Origin: Candidatus Rokuibacteriota bacterium
Lineage (GTDB): Bacteria; Methylomirabilota; Methylomirabilia; Rokubacteriales; CSP1-6
DNA: 64,000 nucleotides
Assembly: GCA_016184365.1 (NCBI GenBank)
Contig: JACPCW010000079.1
Location: 1 to 64,000, forward strand
Direction: 5' to 3'
This document shows, one piece after another, positions 34,382 through 42,795 of the stretch (positions are counted from its first letter, which is position 1; the number at the start of each line of letters is the position of its first letter). The notes beneath the pieces were generated by a model. That model saw nothing but the letters and a program-made list of their open reading frames with translations. It was not told where the DNA came from and did not search any database. Position numbers and translations under genes: made by a program.

Positions 34382-35160
34382 AGCTGGAGGACCGCGTCGC
34401 CGTCGTCACCGGCGCCGCGAAGGGCATGGGCCGCGAGATCTGCCTGAAGCTCGCGAACGAAGGCGCGCACGTGGCGCTCGCCGCCCGCGACGAAGCGCCG
34501 CTCGCCGAGCTCGCGAAGGAGGTCGAGGCGCTCGGCCGCCGCGCGCTCGTCCAGCCGACGAACGTCGTGGACGAAGCGTCGGTCGAGGCGCTCGTCGCGC
34601 GGACGCTCGCGACGTTCGGCGGGCGCATCGACATCCTCGTGAACGCCGCCGGCATCACGGGGCCCATCGAGACGCCGGTGTGGGAGATCAAGGCCGACGA
34701 CTTCGACGAGGTGCTGCGCGTCAACATCCGCGGCACGTTCCTGCCGACGAAGCACGTGCTGCCGACGATGATCGGCCAGACGTACGGCAAGATCGTGAAC
34801 ATCAGCGGGACGAGCGGCCTGCGCGGGTACAAGTACCGCGCGGCGTATTCCTCGTCGAAGTGGGCGCTGCGCGGCTTCACGCGCACGGTCGCGCTCGAAG
34901 TCGGTCCACACAACATCAACGTCAACGCGCTGCATCCCGGCATCGTGTGGGGCCCGCGCATGGACAAGCTCTGCCGCGAGAAGGCGAAGAAGCGCGGGTG
35001 GACGTACGAGCAGGTCTACGAGGAGTACGTCAACGAGATGGCGCTGCGGCGCGTGACGGTCGGGGACGACATCGCGAACGCCGTCGCGTTCCTCTGCTCG
35101 GACGACTCGAAGAACATGACCGGCCAGTCCGTCACCGTCGACGGCGGCTGGGACGTGTAG
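34378..35160 (+). CDS. Short-chain dehydrogenase/reductase
   Basis: A 260-residue classical SDR. TGAAKGMG (residues 11-18) is the nucleotide-binding loop, NAAG follows, and the catalytic Ser-Tyr-Lys is in NISGTSG and AAYSSSKWAL. The C-terminal VTVDGGWDV is standard. It oxidises or reduces a hydroxyl or keto group with NAD(P). ATG 34378 overlaps the hyuB stop by 4 nt, so it belongs to the hydantoinase step. It ends 13 bases before the convergent hypothetical gene. Confidence 0.94.
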   Translation: MKLEDRVAVVTGAAKGMGREICLKLANEGAHVALAARDEAPLAELAKEVEALGRRALVQPTNVVDEASVEALVARTLATFGGRIDILVNAAGITGPIETPVWEIKADDFDEVLRVNIRGTFLPTKHVLPTMIGQTYGKIVNISGTSGLRGYKYRAAYSSSKWALRGFTRTVALEVGPHNINVNALHPGIVWGPRMDKLCREKAKKRGWTYEQVYEEYVNEMALRRVTVGDDIANAVAFLCSDDSKNMTGQSVTVDGGWDV

Positions 35161-35173
35161 GACAGCCTCGTAG

Positions 35174-35545
35174 TCAGCGCTCGGCCAGGGCGCCGGTCGC
35201 CAGCGCCCGGTCGAGCGCGACGTTGACGGCCTCGTTGTGCGCCGTGGTGACGCGGAAGAGCCCGTCGGTGCCCCCGGCGTTCAGGACGTCGGCGAGGACC
35301 TGATCGAGCTCCGACGACGCGTGCAGCGGTAGCCCCAGGGCGATCAGGTTCCGCGCGATCGACTCCGCGCCCGGGTCCAGGTACCGATTGGATTTCGCGA
35401 GCCGATCGCCGTCCGGGTCGGGGACCCGGATCGCCACGAACGGCGTCGCGGCAATCTCGGTGTTCGGATGATGGAACACCTTCCCGGACATGATGCCGAT
35501 CAGGGCCGTGGCCGGTGGACTCGGAAACCGCAGGACGAGGAGCAC
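35174..35545 (-). CDS. Hypothetical protein
   Basis: A reading of up to 123 residues on the minus strand. From MSGKVFHHPNTEIAATPFVA on, it has the composition of a real soluble protein, with PDPDGDRLAKSNRYLDPGA and a helical C-terminus. ATG 35545 or ATG 35491 may be the start. I do not recognise a family. It is the only minus-strand gene inside the plus-strand cluster and is divergent from the SapC gene 19 bases away, so the two may be an insertion. Confidence 0.5.
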   Translation of the reverse strand: MLLVLRFPSPPATALIGIMSGKVFHHPNTEIAATPFVAIRVPDPDGDRLAKSNRYLDPGAESIARNLIALGLPLHASSELDQVLADVLNAGGTDGLFRVTTAHNEAVNVALDRALATGALAER

Positions 35546-35564
35546 GCGGCTGTCGGCGTGGGCA

Positions 35565-36026
35565 GTGACAGCAAAGCTCTTGATCTACGAAACCGTCGTC
35601 CCGGTCTCGCGCGCCCGGCACGGCACCTGGTCCGTCGAAGTCGGCGCCGATTACGCGTTCAGCCGCCACGTGAATTCCGTGCCGCTGATGGCGGTGGAGT
35701 TTCCGCAGGCGGCCGCGGAGTACCCGATCGTGTTCTCCGGCACCGACGAGGTCATGCCCGCGGTGATTCTCGGCGTGCGAGGCACCGAGAACCTCTACCT
35801 CGGCGGCAACGGCGCCTGGCAGGCGCGGTACGTGCCGGCCTTCGTGCGCCGCTATCCGTTCGTGTTCTCGAGCGGCGACGACGGCAAGACCTTCACGCTC
35901 TGCATCGACGAGGCGTTCGGCGGCTCTCCCGCCACCCCGGAAGAGGAGGCGCCGCCGCCCGTCTCCGAGCTCGACATCATGCTCGCCACGGTCAACGATG
36001 CGAAGGTCTGGTTCCTGAATCTCTGA
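35565..36026 (+). CDS. SapC-family protein, short form
   Basis: Starting at GTG 35565 the 153-residue protein reads AKLLIYETVVPVSRARHGTW and then the SapC core: VNSVPLMAVEFPQAAAEYPI, LGVRGTENLYLGGNG, YVPAFVRRYPFVFS and CIDEAFGGSP. SapC proteins are usually about 230-260 residues; here the part after residue 125 is replaced by a short acidic, proline-containing tail. SapC was named for an S-layer or peptide-resistance context, but its molecular role is unclear. It is out of place among catabolic genes and is probably truncated. Confidence 0.8.
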   Translation: MTAKLLIYETVVPVSRARHGTWSVEVGADYAFSRHVNSVPLMAVEFPQAAAEYPIVFSGTDEVMPAVILGVRGTENLYLGGNGAWQARYVPAFVRRYPFVFSSGDDGKTFTLCIDEAFGGSPATPEEEAPPPVSELDIMLATVNDAKVWFLNL

Positions 36027-36033
36027 CTGATCC

Positions 36034-36060
36034 GGGAGCCCTGCCGGTGCCCGGGCTCCT
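36034..36060 (+). terminator. Hairpin after the SapC gene
   Basis: GGAGCCC (36035-36041) pairs with GGGCTCC (36053-36059) eight bases after the stop. There is no T-run, so it is a weak or factor-assisted terminator, or an RNA-stabilising hairpin. The remaining 100 bases before 36163 should hold the promoter of the molybdenum hydroxylase genes. Confidence 0.5.
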
Positions 36061-36162
36061 CGTCTTGCGAGCGCCGCGGCCGCGCGTTACAGTCGCTCTC
36101 GCTTCGCGCCCGCTCACCGCGCGCACGGTTCATCACGGTCCGGGGAGGTCGAGAGCCACCGC

Positions 36163-37029
36163 ATGCAGCCGTTCGAGTACGCCGCGCCGGCGTCGGTCGA
36201 CGAGGCGCTCGCCCTGCTCGCGCGCCACGGTGCCGACGCGAAGGTCCTGGCCGGCGGACAGAGCCTCGTCCCGCTCCTGAACTACCGGCTCGCGCGCCCG
36301 CGCTTCGTCGTCGACGTCAACGATCTGCCGCTCGACGAGATCCGTGTCGACGCCGGCCGCGTGCGCCTCGGCGCGCTCGTCCGGCACTCGACGCTCGCCG
36401 CATCGGCCGTCGTCGCGCGCGAGTGTCCGCTCCTGACCGAGGCCGCCGCCCTCATCGGCAACGTGCGGGTGCGGTCGCTCGGCACGGTCGGCGGCAGCCT
36501 CGCGCACGCGGATCCGGCCGCCGAGCTGCCGCTCGCGATGGTCGCGCTCGACGCGCGATTCGAACTTCGCAGCGCGCGCGGCTCGCGCACCGTCGAGGTG
36601 CGCGACTTCTTCTCCGGGTACCTCACGACGGTGCTCCGGCCCGACGAGCTGCTGACGTCGGTCGACGCGCCGCCGACGCGGGGCGCGGGCACGGCGGTCG
36701 AAGAGTTTTCACGCCGGCCGGGGGACTTCGCGCTCGTCGCCGTCGCCGCGATCGTCACGATCGATCGCCAGGGCCGTGTCGAGAACGCCCGCGTCGCGAT
36801 CGGTGGCATCGACGGCGTGCCGCGCCGGATTCCGGCCGTCGAGAACGCGCTGCGAGGCGAGCCGCCGGCCACCGATCGGATCGCGCGCGCGGCGGAGCTC
36901 GCGCGCGCGGAGGTCACACCGCAGTCCGATGCCTTGGCGAGCGGCGAGTACCGCACGCTGCTCGCCGGCGTGCTGACGAAGCGCGCGCTCGCGCGCGCGG
37001 TGTCGCGCGCGATGGCGGTCCCCGCATGA
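36163..37029 (+). CDS. Molybdenum hydroxylase FAD-binding subunit (CoxM/XdhB-type)
   Basis: A 288-residue FAD subunit of the xanthine dehydrogenase family. AGGQSLVPLLNYRLARP (about 31-47) and VGGSLAHADPAAELP (about 110-124) are the two FAD pyrophosphate motifs. It passes electrons from the 2Fe-2S subunit to an acceptor. ATG 36163 is the normal N-terminus (MQPFEYAAPASVDEAL). Gene order FAD, FeS, Mo subunit with ATGA overlaps at both junctions is that of CO-dehydrogenase-like enzymes. Confidence 0.94.
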   Translation: MQPFEYAAPASVDEALALLARHGADAKVLAGGQSLVPLLNYRLARPRFVVDVNDLPLDEIRVDAGRVRLGALVRHSTLAASAVVARECPLLTEAAALIGNVRVRSLGTVGGSLAHADPAAELPLAMVALDARFELRSARGSRTVEVRDFFSGYLTTVLRPDELLTSVDAPPTRGAGTAVEEFSRRPGDFALVAVAAIVTIDRQGRVENARVAIGGIDGVPRRIPAVENALRGEPPATDRIARAAELARAEVTPQSDALASGEYRTLLAGVLTKRALARAVSRAMAVPA

Positions 37030-37490
37030 CCACCCGCCTTCTCATCAACGGCCGGGCGCGCGACGTCGACGTCGAGCCGCATCGCACGCTCCTCGAAGTC
37101 CTGCGCGACACGCTCGGCATCTTCGACGCCAAGGAAGGCTGCAACGAGGGCGTGTGCGGCGCCTGCACGGTGCTGCTCGACGGCCGGCCGGTCTCGAGCT
37201 GTCTCGTGCTCGCGGTCGCGACGCGCGGGAAGCCGATCACGACGGTGCGCGGTCTCGAGCGCGACGGCGATCTCCATCCGCTGCAGGACGCCTTCCTGCG
37301 CCACGGCGCCGTGCAGTGCGGCTTCTGCACGCCGGGCATGCTGCTGACGGCGTACGCGTTCGTCGAGGCGCATCCGCATCCCGACCGCGCGGCGATCCGC
37401 GAGGCGCTCGAGGGCAACCTGTGCCGCTGCACCGGCTACACGAAGATCGTCGACGCGGTGGAAGACTACGCGAGGAACCGATGCGGATGA
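37026..37490 (+). CDS. Molybdenum hydroxylase 2Fe-2S subunit (CoxS/XdhC-type)
   Basis: A 154-residue iron-sulfur subunit. The plant-type cluster ligands are Cys39, Cys44, Cys47 and Cys59; the second cluster is bound by QCGFCTPGM and CRCTGY. No Tat signal, so the enzyme is cytoplasmic. ATG 37026 and stop 37490 overlap both neighbours by 4 nt. A double-hairpin repeat begins 2 bases after its stop. Confidence 0.95.
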   Translation: MTTRLLINGRARDVDVEPHRTLLEVLRDTLGIFDAKEGCNEGVCGACTVLLDGRPVSSCLVLAVATRGKPITTVRGLERDGDLHPLQDAFLRHGAVQCGFCTPGMLLTAYAFVEAHPHPDRAAIREALEGNLCRCTGYTKIVDAVEDYARNRCG

Positions 37491-39832
37491 TCGAGGGGGG
37501 CCACGGCTTCGCCGGGGACCCCCGAGCGGTGGGGGGTGTGGGGGGCCATATCGGGGCCCCTCACTCGGTGGTCGGCCAGCGCGTCGTGCGCCACGACGCG
37601 CGCGACAAGGTTCAGGCGGCCACCGCGTACGCCGGCGACTGGGCGATGCCCGGCATGCTGCACGGCGTGGTCGTGCGCTCGCCGTATCCCTCCGCCCGGA
37701 TCCGCGGCATCGACACGACGAAAGCGGCCGCGATGCGGGGCGTCGCGTGCGTGCTCACCGCCCGCGACGTGCCGCGCAACACGCTGATGACCGACGTGCC
37801 CGGACAGACGACGACCGTCGGTCCGCTGCGCGCGAAGCTGCACGTGCTCGCCGAGGATCGCGTGCGGCATCAGGGCGAGCCGGTGGCGCTCGTCGCGGCC
37901 GAGACGCTCGAGCAGGCGCGCGACGCCGCGGACGCGGTCGAGGTCGACTACGAGCCGCGGCCCGGCGTGTTCGACGCCGAGCAAGCGCTCGCCCCCGATG
38001 CGCCGAAGGTGCACGACGAGGGCAACCTGCTCGCGCACTGGCGCATCGCGCGCGGCGACGTCGACGCCGCGTTCGCCGGCGCCGCGGTCGTCGTCGAGGG
38101 CGAATACCGGACGCAGTTCGTCGATTCCGCCTATCTCGAGCCCGAGACCGGTGTGGCGTGGATCGATTCCGACGGCGTCATCACGATCCGGCTCTCGACG
38201 CAGGTCATCGAGCACTTCCGCGATGTCGCGGACGTGCTCGACGTGCCGCAGAACCGCGTCCGCGTGATCGGCGCGTATCTCGGCGGCGGCTTCGGGGGCA
38301 AGGAAGACGTGACCGTCGAGGTGTATCTCGGACTGCTCGCGGTGAAGACCGGGCGCCCCGTGAAGATGGTGTGGACACGGCAGGAGTCGCTGCTCGCGCG
38401 CGCGAAGCGGCATCCGTATCGCCTGCGCTATCGCACCGCGGCCGCGAAGACCGGCGAGATCCTCGCGCAGGACGTCGAGCTGCTGGGCGACTCGGGCGCG
38501 TACGCCTACCTGTCGGCGCTCGTGCTGCTGTATTCCACGGTCACCGCGTGCGGTCCGTATCGCGTGCCCGCCGCGCGCGTGCAGGCGCGCGTGGCGTACA
38601 CGAACAACCCGCCGACGTCGGCGATGCGCGGGTTCGGCGCGATGCAGACCGTCTTCGGCTACGAGTCGCAGATGGACCGCGTCGCGCGCGCGCTCGGCCT
38701 GCCGCCGGCCGACGTCCGCAAGGCGAACGCGCTCCGCCGCGGCGACACGCTGCCGGTCGGACAGGTGATCGAGACGCACTGCGCGCTGCCCGAGCTGATC
38801 GATCGCGCGTGGGCAGGGCTCGGCGCGCCGACGCCGCCGCGCGCGCCGCACGCGAAGGTCGGGCGTGGTCTCGCGTGCAATCTCCAGCCGTACGGACGGA
38901 TCGTCTGGCTCCACGACTGGGCGAGCGCGTGGGTCGGATTCGAGATGGACGGCAGCCTCGTGGTGCGCTGCGGATGTCCCGACGTCGGCGGCGGTCAGGC
39001 GAGCTCGCTCTGTCAGATCGCGGCCGAGGTGCTCGGCGTGCCGATCGATCGCATCAGCGTGCACATCGCCGACAGCGCGCTGACGCCGCTGGCCGGCACG
39101 ACGACGGCGAGCCGCCAGCTCTACATGTCGGGCAACGCGACGCTCAAGGCGTCGGGCGAGCTGCGCGAGCAGATTCTCGGCGTCGCTGCGAAGCTGCTCG
39201 AGACGTCGGTTGCCGACGTCGATCTCGCCGGCGGCGAGGTCCGCGCCGCCGACGGCCGGACGATGCCGCTCCGGCAAGTCCTGGCCGCGTGCGCGCGCAT
39301 GGGCGTGCCGCGTAGCCATCTCGCCGTATACCACGCCCCGGCTGGGGAACCCGTGGATCTGACGAAAGGCTCGGGCAAGATCTTTCCGGACTACACGTTC
39401 GGCTGCCACGCGGTGGAGCTCGAGGTCGACACCGAGACGGGACGCGTGCGGCTGCTCAAACACGTCGCCGCGCACGACGTCGGACGCGCGATCAATCCGA
39501 TGTCGGTCGAAGGCCAGATCGAAGGCGGCGCGGTGCAGGGCCTCGGCTACGCGATGATGGAAGAGGTCGTGCTCGAGGACGGCATCAACCTGACGACGTC
39601 GTTTGCGTCGTACCTGATCCCGACGACGGTCGACGTGCCCGACGTCGAGGCGATCGTGCTCGAATCCGGCGAAGGGCTGGGGCCGTTCGGCGCGCGCGGC
39701 ATCGGCGAGCCGCCGATCGGCCCGCCGGCGGCGGCCGTCGCCAACGCGATCGAGGACGCGACGGGCGCGCGCGTGACGCGCCTGCCAATGACGCCCGAAC
39801 GCGTCGCGCGCGCCTTGCGATTGTTGACGTGA
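37487..39832 (+). CDS. Molybdenum hydroxylase molybdopterin subunit (xanthine dehydrogenase-like)
   Basis: A 781-residue large subunit. GAYLGGGFGGKED, AMRGFGAMQT, GTTTASRQLYMSG and the active-site GIGEPPIGPPAAA with the catalytic Glu are present. The AYRCSFR loop of true CO dehydrogenase is absent, so this oxidises an aromatic N-heterocycle or aldehyde-type substrate. ATG 37487 overlaps the previous stop. The first recognisable family residues are SVVGQRVVRHDARDKV at 27-42; residues 3-26 come from the double-hairpin repeat and include GGHIGAPH. The stop overlaps the permease start (GTGA). Confidence 0.94.
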   Translation: MIEGGHGFAGDPRAVGGVGGHIGAPHSVVGQRVVRHDARDKVQAATAYAGDWAMPGMLHGVVVRSPYPSARIRGIDTTKAAAMRGVACVLTARDVPRNTLMTDVPGQTTTVGPLRAKLHVLAEDRVRHQGEPVALVAAETLEQARDAADAVEVDYEPRPGVFDAEQALAPDAPKVHDEGNLLAHWRIARGDVDAAFAGAAVVVEGEYRTQFVDSAYLEPETGVAWIDSDGVITIRLSTQVIEHFRDVADVLDVPQNRVRVIGAYLGGGFGGKEDVTVEVYLGLLAVKTGRPVKMVWTRQESLLARAKRHPYRLRYRTAAAKTGEILAQDVELLGDSGAYAYLSALVLLYSTVTACGPYRVPAARVQARVAYTNNPPTSAMRGFGAMQTVFGYESQMDRVARALGLPPADVRKANALRRGDTLPVGQVIETHCALPELIDRAWAGLGAPTPPRAPHAKVGRGLACNLQPYGRIVWLHDWASAWVGFEMDGSLVVRCGCPDVGGGQASSLCQIAAEVLGVPIDRISVHIADSALTPLAGTTTASRQLYMSGNATLKASGELREQILGVAAKLLETSVADVDLAGGEVRAADGRTMPLRQVLAACARMGVPRSHLAVYHAPAGEPVDLTKGSGKIFPDYTFGCHAVELEVDTETGRVRLLKHVAAHDVGRAINPMSVEGQIEGGAVQGLGYAMMEEVVLEDGINLTTSFASYLIPTTVDVPDVEAIVLESGEGLGPFGARGIGEPPIGPPAAAVANAIEDATGARVTRLPMTPERVARALRLLT
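37493..37563 (+). repeat. Double-hairpin repeat, family 2, copy 4
   Basis: Lies wholly in the reading frame of the molybdopterin subunit, 2 bases after the FeS-subunit stop. Hairpin I has inner stem CGGC-ttc-GCCG where copy 1 has CGGG-ttc-CCCG, a compensated change, and an outer GGGGG/CCCCC arm. Hairpin II is TGGGGGGCC with GGCCCCTCA, including one G-T pair. The spacer GAGCG-x-GGGGGGT is shared with copies 1-3. Confidence 0.85.
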
Positions 39833-40650
39833 GGGGCACCGCTCGACCGTCCGGCCTTCCCGCGTTCCTGCTGCTCGCGCCGTCGCTCCTGGTGCTCGCG
39901 ATCTTCGCCGTGGCGCTCGGCGCGCTGTTCCAGTTCGCGTTCCTCGAGTTCATTCCCGGGTCGCTCAAGACGGGCGGCCTCACCGACAAGAACTTCCGGG
40001 CGGTGCTCGCGCCGCAGTACCTGCGCTACATCTGGGACACGGTGGTGCTGTCCGCCGCGACGACGGTCCTGGCGCTCGTCGCGTCCTATCCGATCGCGTA
40101 CGCGCTGGCCCGCGCGGAGTCGCGCCGGCTTCGCTCGCTGCTGCTCGTGCTGACGCTGGCGCCGTTCTTCACCGGCGCGATCGTGCGGACGTACGCGTGG
40201 ATGCTGGTGCTCGGCAGTTCCTTCATCACGTGGCCGGTGAAGCTGCTCTTCGAGCCGTCCGGCGTCCTCGTCGGGCTCGTGCACTTCTCGATGCCGACGA
40301 TGATCCTGATCCTCGCCGCCGCCATCAGCCACGTCGACACGACGTACGAGCGCGCGGCGGCCAGCCTCGGCGCGTCGCCGCGGCGCATCTTCTGGCGCGT
40401 GACGCTGCCGCTCACGATGCCGGGCGTGGCGTCCGGCTCGCTCGTCGTGTTCGCGTGGACGTTCAGCGCGTTCCCGACGCCCGAGCTGCTCGGCGGCGGC
40501 AAGGTGAAGATGATCGCCAACGTCGTGAAGGACCTGGCGCTCGACTCGTTCAACTGGCCGGGCAGCGCGGCGTTCGCGGCGGTCGCGCTGGTGTTGACGC
40601 TCGGGCTGCTCGCGCTGCTGGGCCGCGCGATCGGCACGCGCGGCGTGTGA
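39829..40650 (+). CDS. ABC transporter permease (PotB-type)
   Basis: A 273-residue inner-membrane permease with six predicted spans. The ATPase-coupling EAA loop is AAASLGASPRRIFWRVTLPL. Family and position fit the importer whose binding protein is at 29606. GTG 39829 overlaps the stop of the molybdenum subunit; the stop overlaps the next permease start by 1 nt (TGATG). These overlaps tie uptake and catabolism into one transcript. Confidence 0.94.
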   Translation: MRGTARPSGLPAFLLLAPSLLVLAIFAVALGALFQFAFLEFIPGSLKTGGLTDKNFRAVLAPQYLRYIWDTVVLSAATTVLALVASYPIAYALARAESRRLRSLLLVLTLAPFFTGAIVRTYAWMLVLGSSFITWPVKLLFEPSGVLVGLVHFSMPTMILILAAAISHVDTTYERAAASLGASPRRIFWRVTLPLTMPGVASGSLVVFAWTFSAFPTPELLGGGKVKMIANVVKDLALDSFNWPGSAAFAAVALVLTLGLLALLGRAIGTRGV

Positions 40651-41435
40651 TGGCCGGTCGCCTCGTCGTCGCGGCGCTGCTCCTGTTCATGACGCTCCCG
40701 ACCGTGGTGGTGATCGTCGCGTCGTTCAACGCGACGGCGATCCTGTCGTTCCCGCCGCAGGGCGTGTCGCTGCGCTGGTACGAGAACGCGCTGACGTATC
40801 CGCAGTTCCGCAAGGCGGCGGTGAACTCCGTGATCGTGACGGCCGCGAGCGCGCTGCTGGCGCTGCCGGTCGGCACGGCGGCGGCGCTGGCGCTCGTACG
40901 CCACCGTCCGCGCGCGGCGACGGCATTGAACGCGATGCTGCTGTCGCCGCTGGTGATCCCGGGGGTTGCGGCGGGGCTGGGCTTCCTGATCGTCGCGGCC
41001 GGCCTCGGGTTGCTGCAGTCGCGCTGGATCCTGATCGTCGCGCACGTCGTGCTGGTGCTGCCGTTCGTCGTCCGATCGGTCGCGGTGAGCGTCGCGAACC
41101 TCGACCCGATGCTGGAGCGGGCGGCGGCGAGCCTCGGCGCGAGCCCGTGGCGCGCGTTCCGGCGGGTCACGCTGCCGCTGCTGCGGCCGGGTCTCTTCGC
41201 GGCGCTCCTGTTCGCGGTGATCGTGTCGATGAACGAGTTCGTCGTCTCGCTGTTCATCTCGACGCGGGTCAACGAGATCCTGCCGGTCGCGATGTTCACG
41301 TACGTGGTGAACTACACCGACCCCACGATGGCCGCGTTGTCGACGTTGTTCATCGCGGCCACGTTCGTCGTCGTCTTCGTCGCCGACCGACTGCTCGACC
41401 TGTCGCGCATCTTTCAGATCGGCGGGCGGCACTGA
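40650..41435 (+). CDS. ABC transporter permease (PotC-type)
   Basis: A 261-residue permease with six predicted spans and the EAA loop AAASLGASPWRAFRRVTLPL. The region LLSPLVIPGVAAGLGFLIV and FVVSLFIS are typical of PotC-like subunits. It pairs with the permease encoded just upstream. After its stop the otherwise gapless operon has a 283-base interval holding a structured repeat, before the ATPase gene. Confidence 0.94.
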   Translation: MAGRLVVAALLLFMTLPTVVVIVASFNATAILSFPPQGVSLRWYENALTYPQFRKAAVNSVIVTAASALLALPVGTAAALALVRHRPRAATALNAMLLSPLVIPGVAAGLGFLIVAAGLGLLQSRWILIVAHVVLVLPFVVRSVAVSVANLDPMLERAAASLGASPWRAFRRVTLPLLRPGLFAALLFAVIVSMNEFVVSLFISTRVNEILPVAMFTYVVNYTDPTMAALSTLFIAATFVVVFVADRLLDLSRIFQIGGRH

Positions 41436-41493
41436 TGCGCCGCGTCTCGCGCGGCGTCGGCGTTGCGCCTCGCACGTGCTCATCGCGCAGCAC

Positions 41494-41640
41494 GCGGGGG
41501 CGGGTGCCCGGAGGGGGTCCGGCGCCCACGAGATTTGAGCACCCATCACCCTTTGAGCCGTTCCCACTCGGCACCGCCGGTTCGACATATCCGTGTACGG
41601 GCACGGGTCGTCCGGACCCCCTCCGGACACCCGCCCCCGC
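41494..41640 (-). repeat. Structured repeat element, family 1, copy A (candidate RNA)
   Basis: Bases 41494-41522 and 41612-41640 pair over 29 positions, 28 Watson-Crick and one that is G-U only if the minus strand is transcribed. They enclose an 89-base core that on the minus strand holds GAGTGGGAACGGCTCAA, then GGTGATGGGTGCT and AAATCTCGT. The same core occurs at 59126 and 59404 with different but again complementary arms. It interrupts the ABC operon between the second permease and the ATPase, and its likely RNA strand is antisense to that operon. Confidence 0.85.
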
Positions 41641-41718
41641 TCCCCGTCGCGTCGGCCTCCGGCGGGTGGCGCGCGATGGACGTTCGGCCGCCGGCGGGCG
41701 TGGTCCGGCGGCCTTCCG

Positions 41719-42795
41719 ATGATGGCGCGCACCGTCGTGCAGCTCGAGCGCGTCACCAAGTCGTACGGCGCGGTCCGCGCGCTCGATGCGATCGAGCTCG
41801 CGGTCTACGAAGGCGAGCTGCTGTCGCTGCTCGGTCCGTCGGGCTGCGGCAAGACGACGACGCTGAACGTGATCGCGGGGTTCGTGGAGCCGGACGCGGG
41901 CCGCGTGTCGATCGACGGGAGCGACGTGACGGCGGTGCCCGCGTACCGCCGCGGGCTCGGCGTCGTCTTCCAGTCGTACGCGCTCTTCCCGCACATGACC
42001 GTCGGCGACAACGTGGCGTTCGGATTGCGCGAGCGCGGCATGAGCCGGCGCGACGCGGCGACGCGCGTCGGCGAAGCGCTCGCGCTGGTGCGGCTGCCCG
42101 GCATGGCGGACGCTCGCCCGCAGCAGCTGTCCGGCGGCATGCAGCAGCGCGTCGCGCTGGCCCGCGCGCTCGTCATCCGGCCGCGCGTGCTGCTGCTCGA
42201 CGAGCCGCTCGCGGCGCTCGACAAGAAGCTGCGCGAGGACATGCGCGCCGAGCTCCGCGACATCCAGAAGACGGTCGGCATCACGACGATCTTCGTGACA
42301 CACGACCAGCACGAGGCGCTCGGCCTGTCCGATCGCATCGCGGTCATGAACGCCGGGCGCATCGAGCAGCTCGGCGTGCCGCGTGAAATCTACGAGCGGC
42401 CCGCGACGCGGTTCGTCGCCGATTTCATCGGGGCGTCGAGCGTGCTGACGGCGCGCGTGCTCGACGGCCAGACAGTGGAGCTGCCGGGCGGTCTGCGTCT
42501 CGCCGTCGACCTCGGACGCCCGCTCGAACCGGGACGGACCGTCGAGCTCATCGTGCGGCCCGAGCGTGTCCAGCTCGGCGGCGCCGGCGGCAATGCCATG
42601 GCGGCGACGGTCGCCAGCGTGATGTATCTCGGCGATCATACGGAGGTGCGGGTCACGCTGGCGGGTGGTCTGCGGATTCTGGCCGCCGTGCGCGGCGCCG
42701 TGGCGCTGAATGCGGGCGATGCGATCACGGTGGCGATCGCGCCGGACGCGTTCCTCGTGCCGGGCGAGCGGCCGGCTGGCGAGGGGCGCGGCTGA
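41719..42795 (+). CDS. ABC transporter ATPase (PotA-type)
   Basis: A 358-residue ATPase. Walker A GPSGCGKTT, Q-loop QSYALFPHMT, signature LSGGMQQRVALARAL, Walker B LLLDEPLAALD, H-loop THDQ. The C-terminal TOBE-like regulatory domain (about 240-350) is present. ATG 41719 or 41722 gives the normal N-terminus. It completes the importer with 29606, 39829 and 40650. The stop overlaps the next ATG (TGATG). Confidence 0.95.
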   Translation: MMARTVVQLERVTKSYGAVRALDAIELAVYEGELLSLLGPSGCGKTTTLNVIAGFVEPDAGRVSIDGSDVTAVPAYRRGLGVVFQSYALFPHMTVGDNVAFGLRERGMSRRDAATRVGEALALVRLPGMADARPQQLSGGMQQRVALARALVIRPRVLLLDEPLAALDKKLREDMRAELRDIQKTVGITTIFVTHDQHEALGLSDRIAVMNAGRIEQLGVPREIYERPATRFVADFIGASSVLTARVLDGQTVELPGGLRLAVDLGRPLEPGRTVELIVRPERVQLGGAGGNAMAATVASVMYLGDHTEVRVTLAGGLRILAAVRGAVALNAGDAITVAIAPDAFLVPGERPAGEGRG

